Assembly: GCA_964561095.1 (NCBI GenBank)
Contig: CAZLNV010000015.1
Location: 1-19,609, forward strand
Direction of reading: 5' to 3'
DNA: 19,609 bases
Origin: CAZLNV01 sp964561095
Lineage (GTDB): Bacteria; Bacillota_I; Bacilli_A; RF39; UBA660
Made by a program: the position numbers and the translations under genes. Numbering within the stretch: position 1 is the stretch's first letter; every line of letters starts with the position of its first letter. Positions 13,966 through 19,609 of the stretch are shown here, piece after piece. Under the pieces are notes generated by a model. It was not told where the DNA came from. It was given only the letters and a program-made list of their open reading frames with translations, and did no database searches.

Positions 13966-16405
13966 ATATATCTGTTCTACTTAGTATTGTAGCTGGAGAC
14001 TTTCTTAATGTATTAAATACTGGTATTAATCCCACTAATATATTAAATCCATATATAATTAATATACTAATTACTAACACAGGCACTGATATAACGAATT
14101 GCTCTTTTATTAAAGGTAAAGTCATTATCTTAGTAATAATATAATACATTAATAAATATCCTGGAAAGCTTGCTAATGTAGTTATTGCTAAAATCTCTCC
14201 TAAAAACATTTTATAAATATCTTTTTTCTTTAATCCAATTGCTCTATATATTCCCACTTCTTTTATTCTGGATAAGAACGAAGATCTTAACATTAAGAAT
14301 ATTTCCACAAGTGATATACTTAATATTACTCCGGCTACTACAAGAGTAATAACAACACTTTCTTTTATACTCTTTTTGTATTCCTTTTTTGCTTTTAAAT
14401 ATGAATCTTCTATATTTATTTTTTTATCTTTAAAATAATTAATAGTTTCATTTCTGTTTTTTGAATAAACTGAAATGTTTTCACTATTTGTTATTAGATT
14501 ATATTTAACAGTATTGTTATTTACAAGAAGAAATGATCTATTTCTATTATCATGGTAGTATCCTACTACTTTCAATTTTTTACCATTTACTTTCGTATCT
14601 ATAGTTTTACCAATTTTATATGTTTCACTATTTGTTTCATTTATTAATACTTCGTAGTCATTTTTTGGCCAACTACCTTTTTTTAAAGAAATTTCACTTT
14701 TTAATAATTCATAATTTATTATTGATACACTATCACCTTCGGTAGGAATTGCAGTATCATATTCATATCCTTCGGTATTTTTAGCTGTATTTGATAAAAT
14801 ATTTATGAATTCCATCTCACTAGCATACACACTTGGACTACTAAAAGAAGTTATACCTACTATTTTATACTTTCCAGCATTATTAATAGAGACTTCTCTT
14901 CCGATTAAATCGCTTTCTTTAATAATTCCTGCTTGTTTCGCATTATTACTTTCAAACATATTGTCTATAGTCATTTTATCAATTACAATTTCTTTATCAT
15001 TCGTAGGCATAGACCCTATAATTATATCGTTTGAATTGATCATTGATAGACTTGATAAAGACCCACTTAAATAATCAGTAACGTTAGTTGTTTGATAAAA
15101 ATCCTCATATTTTAATTCAAAAGTCACACTAGAATCCCCCGGAATTATATAATTAATACTTTCTAATTTCTCATAACCCAAATAATCATTTACATTGATA
15201 TTCTTCATTACAATATTTAAATAATTTTTATTTTGTTTAACAAACTTTTCATCTTTTATATCAAGAATTCCAAATATGTTACTTATTGAATATAAAATAA
15301 ACATTCCAGATATTAAAAACCCTAATAATAACATTTTCTTTAAAAATGGATATTCTAATACTTTTTTAAAACCATTTATAATTAAAGTTATCGGATTAAA
15401 TATAGAAGTATACTTTTGCTTCGCTTTATTATTAATGATTTCATCAAAATCAAATTTGTAATTTTCGTATTCACTTTTATTTATTTTTTTATATGTATCA
15501 TTTACAAATTCAATACTAGATGTTTCATCAACTAATTCTAGCTTTTCATTATTTTCTGTTTTCAAATAAATATTATTGTTTTTTATTACTATATCCAAAT
15601 TGATATTTTTTTTATCTTCATTATAGATATTCACTTTTATGTTATCTTTTTCTAATTTGGTATGATGTTTTATATCTTTTAAATATATTTTGTTATCTAT
15701 TCTATAATCGAGTTCTCCCTCATCTTTGTTTTCTTTATCACTTATTATTTTTCCATCTTGAAGTTCAATTACTCTCGAAGAATAAAAATACGCTAATTCT
15801 TTTTCATGTGTAACTAAGATTACTAATTTATCTTTTGAAATTGCTTTTATTATATTCATTACTTCTAACGTGTTTTTACTGTCTAGGTTTCCTGTAGGCT
15901 CATCAGCAATTATTATTGAGGGGTTCTTTACGATTGCTCTTGCTATACCTACCCTTTGACGTTCTCCGCCCGAAAGCATATTAGCAAGTCTATTCCTATA
16001 CCTATACATTCCAACCATTTCTAATACATAGTTTACTCTTTTTTTTATTTCTTCTTTGTTTTTTATATTGATCATTCTAAGAACCAAAGCTATATTATCA
16101 AAAACACTCATATTATCAATTAAATGATAATCTTGGAATATATAACCAATATTTAAATTCCTTATATCATCTATTTTATTAGAAGACCTTCTAGTAATTC
16201 TTTTACCATTTATAAAAATTTTACCTTTATTTATTCTATCAAGTCCACCTATTGCGTTTAAAAGAGTTGTTTTACCACTTCCAGAAGGTCCGAGTAACGC
16301 AACAAGCCCACTATCGCCTAAAGTAAGAGTTGTATCATTAATTACATGTATTTGATTTTTTTTATGTCTATTAAAATACTTATTAACTTTCTCAATTTGT
16401 ATCAT
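13964..16405 (-). CDS. MacB-like ABC transporter, ATPase fused to FtsX permease (larger subunit)
   Basis: Type VII (MacB/FtsX-like) mechanotransmission ABC protein, 813 residues. N-terminal ATPase: Walker A GPSGSGKT (39-46), Q-loop near FQDYH (90-94), signature LSGGERQ (144-150), Walker B SIIIADEP (163-170), H-loop His200. Residues ~222-345 are an extra cytoplasmic, beta-rich, Asn/Lys-rich linker (KVNIYNEDKK... NNNIYLKTENNEKLEL) of ~120 residues. Membrane helix 1 (358-380) is followed by a large outside domain (to ~680) and helices 2-4 (683-706, 733-760, 770-797), the MacB topology. The RIKEVGIYRAIGLKKKDIYKMFL coupling segment is typical of FtsX. It starts 3 bases after its partner's stop, with GAGGTG in that gene's end. 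No regulator or cargo gene adjoins; export of peptide or lipid is inference. Confidence 0.93.
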   Translation of the reverse strand: MIQIEKVNKYFNRHKKNQIHVINDTTLTLGDSGLVALLGPSGSGKTTLLNAIGGLDRINKGKIFINGKRITRRSSNKIDDIRNLNIGYIFQDYHLIDNMSVFDNIALVLRMINIKNKEEIKKRVNYVLEMVGMYRYRNRLANMLSGGERQRVGIARAIVKNPSIIIADEPTGNLDSKNTLEVMNIIKAISKDKLVILVTHEKELAYFYSSRVIELQDGKIISDKENKDEGELDYRIDNKIYLKDIKHHTKLEKDNIKVNIYNEDKKNINLDIVIKNNNIYLKTENNEKLELVDETSSIEFVNDTYKKINKSEYENYKFDFDEIINNKAKQKYTSIFNPITLIINGFKKVLEYPFLKKMLLLGFLISGMFILYSISNIFGILDIKDEKFVKQNKNYLNIVMKNINVNDYLGYEKLESINYIIPGDSSVTFELKYEDFYQTTNVTDYLSGSLSSLSMINSNDIIIGSMPTNDKEIVIDKMTIDNMFESNNAKQAGIIKESDLIGREVSINNAGKYKIVGITSFSSPSVYASEMEFINILSNTAKNTEGYEYDTAIPTEGDSVSIINYELLKSEISLKKGSWPKNDYEVLINETNSETYKIGKTIDTKVNGKKLKVVGYYHDNRNRSFLLVNNNTVKYNLITNSENISVYSKNRNETINYFKDKKINIEDSYLKAKKEYKKSIKESVVITLVVAGVILSISLVEIFLMLRSSFLSRIKEVGIYRAIGLKKKDIYKMFLGEILAITTLASFPGYLLMYYIITKIMTLPLIKEQFVISVPVLVISILIIYGFNILVGLIPVFNTLRKSPATILSRTDI

Positions 16406-16408
16406 TTT

Positions 16409-18649
16409 CTACACCTCTTCTCTGTATGTACTCATCGCAGATGACTTAAATAAACTTTTAGCATATTTTCTTGTTATAAAATATGAAATAACAAATAAAA
16501 TTCCATAAAGTAAGATATAATCTTTTAATTTCAAATATTCTATTAAGTCTTTAAAATAATTAAAATCTATTATATTTTTATATACTAGTATAAAAAGAGT
16601 CATTATTATAAAGAATGCTAAATTGAACACTGTAAATAATTCTATATTAAGTAGCGACTTAGCCGTTTTCTTTGATGAACCTAATATTCTAATAGTAGAA
16701 AAATAAACATTTCTCGATTTTAATATTATTTTTATTATGAAATAAGCTATGAAGAATAAACCTACTGTTACAACAGTTAAGAAAATTGTCAAAAATAATG
16801 AAGTGAATACTAAAGCATCCTCGTATGGATTAACAAGGGTATCTTTTACATATAAAGTTCTATACCCCATACTTTTCAATTCATCAATAGTGTTTTTAAC
16901 ATTTTTTACATCTTTAACAAACACACTACTTTGATAATTATCTTTGTTGTATATAGCATTATAATCTTTACTATTTATATAATAAATTCCATTGTTCATA
17001 TCATAATCACTATAACCAGTATATTTTTTAAATGTCGTTTTATCATACGTTCTATATACTTTTAAATTTAAGTTTTCGCTATAATAAATATTATCAATTT
17101 TTATATTCATTACACTATTTTTGCAATTAAATTTTTTACATAAATAATCCATATCACTACTTATTACAACATAACCACTCGGAACCTTTGAACTTGGTTT
17201 TATTTTATATTGGTTTGAATAAGAATAGGATTCAAATGTATTTCCATTTATTGTAGAAGTTGTTTTACTATAACCTTCATTTGTACTTTTTCTTATTTCA
17301 TCCAATATTTTAGAATTTACATATATGCTATTAGTGGTATATGAAAACATATTATTTTCTTTAACCGAATCAATATATTTAACCCCAACTATTTTGACTT
17401 TACTTTCTAACGTTTCACTATATGCATTATCGTTTATCATAGTAAATTCAGTATTATATATACTTTCTTCTTCGTAATTAAAATAATAATCATCTTTAGT
17501 AGTTTCAATTATTACTTCGTTATCTTTTTCTGGCATTCTTCCTTTATCTAAAGAGCCATTTAGGAGATCAATATCAAAAATATAACCAGTAAAATAATAA
17601 TTATCTGAATTAAGAGAAACGGTATTATCAATCATTAAATCTTCTTTAACAACTTTATCAACATTTTTTAATGATAAAATATTATTATATTCTTCTTCAG
17701 TAAAAGATGATTTATCTAGTTTATTTATCACAATTCTTGAATCATTTGTGTTTGTAAAAAACATATTATATCCCATTTTACTATTCTCATATTCTTGTTT
17801 TTTTAGAGTTGAATATTCTGATGCAACCGCAAGAGTTACAAAAAGATATACTAATAACAATAATAAAAATTTGGGAATTACATTAAACGTATTTCTAAGT
17901 CCTAATCTTAGTTTATTAAAAAAAGTTATATCTTTATAGTCTGAAGTTTTTACTTCTTTTACTTCTTCATATTTTTTGATTATTTTGTCTTCTAATATTT
18001 TTCCATCATGCATTCTTATTTTTCTAGTTGCATATTCTTCAATTTGTTCATAATTGTGAGTAACAACAACGACCAATTTATTTTTAGATATTTCACTTAA
18101 TATTTTTAAAACCGAAGCAGCACTCCTTGAGTCCAGGTTTCCCGTAGGTTCATCGGCCACTATTACAGGCGTATCTTTAGCTAAAGCTCTAGCAATAGCC
18201 ACTCTTTGCTTTTGGCCACCAGAAAGTTTCGATACTTTTGTATTTTTATATTTAGTTAAATCAACTTGTTTAATTATATCTAATATTTTTGATTTTACTT
18301 CTTTCCTCTTATAACCATTTATCAATAAAACTAATTCAATATTTTGATAAACAGTATAACTATTTACTAAATTAAAACTTTGAAATATATTCCCTATATA
18401 TTTTCGTCTATATTCTTCAGCATCTTTTTCAGTATAATGGCTTGTTTCTTCACCATTAATGTACATTTCTCCTTCTTCATAAGAATCAAGTCCAGAAATA
18501 ACATTTAAAAGAGTCGATTTACCACTTCCTGATTCACCAGTAATAGCAACAAATTCTCCTAAATTTAATTCTAAATTTAGTTTAGTAAATCCAGAAGCCA
18601 CTACTCCCTTGCTATAATAAAACTTTGAAACATTTTTTAACTTTATCAT
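16409..18649 (-). CDS. MacB-like ABC transporter, ATPase fused to FtsX permease (smaller subunit)
   Basis: Paralogue of the neighbouring protein, 746 residues. ATPase: Walker A GESGSGKS (38-45), Q-loop FQSFN (89-93), signature LSGGQKQ (142-148), Walker B PVIVADEP (161-168), H-loop His198. After a short linker (~220-258) comes membrane helix 1 (260-277), a large Asn/Tyr/Ser-rich outside domain, and helices 2-4 (about 613-643, 669-690, 709-727) with the STIRILGSSKKTAKSLL coupling segment. It lacks the ~120-residue linker of its partner, so the pair is asymmetric. All nucleotide-site motifs are intact in both, so both composite sites may hydrolyse ATP. First gene of the operon, from an extended -10 promoter. 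Natural assumption: a heterodimer. Cargo unknown. Confidence 0.93.
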   Translation of the reverse strand: MIKLKNVSKFYYSKGVVASGFTKLNLELNLGEFVAITGESGSGKSTLLNVISGLDSYEEGEMYINGEETSHYTEKDAEEYRRKYIGNIFQSFNLVNSYTVYQNIELVLLINGYKRKEVKSKILDIIKQVDLTKYKNTKVSKLSGGQKQRVAIARALAKDTPVIVADEPTGNLDSRSAASVLKILSEISKNKLVVVVTHNYEQIEEYATRKIRMHDGKILEDKIIKKYEEVKEVKTSDYKDITFFNKLRLGLRNTFNVIPKFLLLLLVYLFVTLAVASEYSTLKKQEYENSKMGYNMFFTNTNDSRIVINKLDKSSFTEEEYNNILSLKNVDKVVKEDLMIDNTVSLNSDNYYFTGYIFDIDLLNGSLDKGRMPEKDNEVIIETTKDDYYFNYEEESIYNTEFTMINDNAYSETLESKVKIVGVKYIDSVKENNMFSYTTNSIYVNSKILDEIRKSTNEGYSKTTSTINGNTFESYSYSNQYKIKPSSKVPSGYVVISSDMDYLCKKFNCKNSVMNIKIDNIYYSENLNLKVYRTYDKTTFKKYTGYSDYDMNNGIYYINSKDYNAIYNKDNYQSSVFVKDVKNVKNTIDELKSMGYRTLYVKDTLVNPYEDALVFTSLFLTIFLTVVTVGLFFIAYFIIKIILKSRNVYFSTIRILGSSKKTAKSLLNIELFTVFNLAFFIIMTLFILVYKNIIDFNYFKDLIEYLKLKDYILLYGILFVISYFITRKYAKSLFKSSAMSTYREEV

Positions 18650-18664
18650 ATTAACCTCTTTTCA

Positions 18665-18673
18665 ATTATATCA
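18665..18673 (-). promoter_or_regulatory. Extended -10 promoter of the ABC operon
   Basis: Minus-strand TGATATAAT fits TGnTATAAT, 15 bases upstream of the ATG at 18649 with SD AAAGAGG between. The -35 position has no good match. Confidence 0.5.
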
Positions 18674-18826
18674 TATACTATATAATAATTATTTATCTAT
18701 TTATAAAAGTACATTTATTTTTGTATTAAATTATATTAAAACTTTTGCAAACATCCGAAGAATAACCTTTGAAGGTAAAATATCATATATAAAATAATTT
18801 TGCAAATGAGTAAAATTAAATTTTAA
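18674..18826. other. AT-rich intergenic stretch without a supported gene
   Basis: No coding sequence seen on either strand. It contains TTTTGCAAA twice (18743-18751 and 18798-18806) and a dyad ACCTT-TG-AAGGT (18765-18776) more GC-rich than its surroundings. They could be operator sites for the ABC operon, but lie ~100 bases upstream of its promoter; this is weak. Confidence 0.3.
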
Positions 18827-18830
18827 AATT

Positions 18831-18865
18831 AAAAACTATGATAAAAAATCACTTTTATCATAGTT
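18831..18865 (-). terminator. Terminator of the DUF6512-type gene
   Basis: Minus-strand 13-bp stem AACTATGATAAAA/TTTTATCATAGTT around a 6-base loop, followed by a T-rich run, about 55 bases after the stop codon at 18920. Confidence 0.78.
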
Positions 18866-18919
18866 ATTTTTTATTATATTGTATTAACTAATATATAAAA
18901 TTTAATTTTATACTAATTT

Positions 18920-19444
18920 TTAATGTCCGTGACCTTCAACACCATATTTTTTAGTAATTGGATCTTTAAATAGTTTACTTTTTATAGGGTATGCTGTTAA
19001 CAATAAATAAAATCCAAATATTATAAATACTAATACTAGAGAAATATATTGAAGTTGATACGAAATTGCGGGTAATAATAATAGTCTATAAGTTAAAAAC
19101 TCACTTAAAAAAATTGCGATAAAAAATGTGGAAATATCTATAAATAATATATTCTTTTTAGTAATTGAAGTGTAAGAATAAAATATTAGAGGAATTACAA
19201 TTATTATTGATGCAAGACCTATTAGCTTTGCAAAAAAGTAATTTGGATTGCTCCCATAAATATAACCATCAATTAAAGAATATATAAAAGTGGCAGTCAA
19301 AGCTATCTTAATATGTTCCCATATGCTTTCGTTGACAGCAAAGAAAATTCCTCCAATTTTATTATGATTAAACTTATCATAAAGAAAATGTGCTATAGTC
19401 CCTAAAGCGCTTATAAAGAAAAAACCTATTATAAATACTAACAC
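18920..19444 (-). CDS. DUF6512-type multi-pass membrane protein
   Basis: Small integral membrane protein resembling the DUF6512 family, of unknown function. About five hydrophobic helices are visible. Family-like motifs: GTIAHFLYDKF near the first helix, FFAVNESIWEHIKIAL (VNESxWEHxK signature), and the C-terminal tail PITKKYGVEGHGH. I start at the GTG at 19442-19444, because AGGTG lies six bases upstream; the GTG at 19453 is itself part of that site. This gives 174 residues. A TATAAT (minus, 19464-19469) may be its -10. No partner adjoins, and a terminator on either side makes it a single-gene transcript. The His-rich end GHGH might bind metal; this is not shown. Confidence 0.82.
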   Translation of the reverse strand: MLVFIIGFFFISALGTIAHFLYDKFNHNKIGGIFFAVNESIWEHIKIALTATFIYSLIDGYIYGSNPNYFFAKLIGLASIIIVIPLIFYSYTSITKKNILFIDISTFFIAIFLSEFLTYRLLLLPAISYQLQYISLVLVFIIFGFYLLLTAYPIKSKLFKDPITKKYGVEGHGH

Positions 19445-19463
19445 AATAATCACCTACTCTTAT

Positions 19464-19500
19464 ATTATAACTTAATAGTTATTAAAACTCTAGTTATAAT
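19464..19500. repeat. Dyad upstream of the DUF6512-type gene
   Basis: ATTATAAC (19464-19471) is repeated in inverse as GTTATAAT (19493-19500), flanking the inner dyad TTAATA-GT-TATTAA. The left arm includes the -10 TATAAT. Could be an operator, but base composition makes chance likely. Confidence 0.25.
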
Positions 19501-19561
19501 TATATTACAATGATATGAATGGTTTAATTAAATATAACAAAAGATATTAAATGAAAAAAAT

Positions 19562-19588
19562 AAAAAACAAACTTATTTTAAGTTTGTT
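19562..19588 (-). terminator. Terminator of a minus-strand gene beyond the right edge
   Basis: Minus-strand 10-bp stem AACAAACTTA/TAAGTTTGTT with a 3-base loop followed by TTTTTATTTTTTT. It points leftwards, so an unseen gene must end near or beyond 19600. Confidence 0.82.
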
Positions 19589-19609
19589 TAATTTCATTAT
19601 GGGGCTTTA

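Noticed and set aside
18743..18806. Paired TTTTGCAAA sites and ACCTT/AAGGT dyad as operators for the ABC operon
   Set aside because: Short, partly AT-driven repeats too far from the promoter; no regulator gene nearby to support them.

Overview
The window looks like chromosomal DNA from a very AT-rich, low-GC Gram-positive bacterium of the Bacilli/Mollicutes type. A, T and runs of them dominate, and Asn, Lys and Ile abound in the proteins. Standard code 11 is in use: TGG encodes Trp throughout, and TGA is a real stop for the SpoU-family methyltransferase and for the NodB-like protein, which argues against Mycoplasma code 4. Shine-Dalgarno sites of the AGGAGG type, T-box control, strong TTGACA/TATAAT promoters and many U-tailed hairpins fit Firmicutes. 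Phosphoketolase suggests fermentative sugar metabolism. The species cannot be named from the sequence.

Almost every gene is on the minus strand, so transcription runs from high to low coordinates. From the right: an off-window gene ends in a terminator (~19560-19588); a small membrane protein of the DUF6512 type follows (18920-19444); then two overlapping-operon MacB-like ATPase-permease proteins that probably form one heterodimeric transporter (13964-18649). A plus-strand helical protein of unknown function has its own promoter and terminator (13170-13935). Next come phosphoketolase (10764-13082), a doubtful small plus-strand ORF, and a short T-box leader controlling an archaeal-type aspartyl-tRNA synthetase (9023-10493). 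Seryl-tRNA synthetase follows from its own promoter, with a 79-residue protein coupled to it (7452-8974).

The central part holds envelope-type proteins: a secreted protein with a NodB-like fold that seems to have lost its catalytic residues (6561-7391), a DUF1003 membrane protein, and a single-pass membrane protein with an acidic outside part and an InlB-like repeat (4752-5846). The left part is a ribosome/RNA maturation cluster in tight coupling: YgjP-like zinc metallopeptidase, SpoU-family rRNA methyltransferase, rimM, a Cys-rich unknown, trmD, another unknown, then a separate promoter with an L19-type leader hairpin, rplS, a terminator at the rplS stop, and lepB. Usual firmicute order is rpsP-rimM-trmD-rplS-lepB-rbgA; here rpsP is absent and other genes are inserted.

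At the left edge lepB is followed, with a strong ribosome binding site, by a short ORF whose start resembles the N-terminus of the GTPase RbgA but which loses the family motif after about 24 codons. The break lies inside one of two ~26-bp imperfect direct repeats 113 bp apart, so an integrated or recombined element may begin here. That edge, the unusually short T-box leader and the degenerate NodB protein are the most interesting observations.
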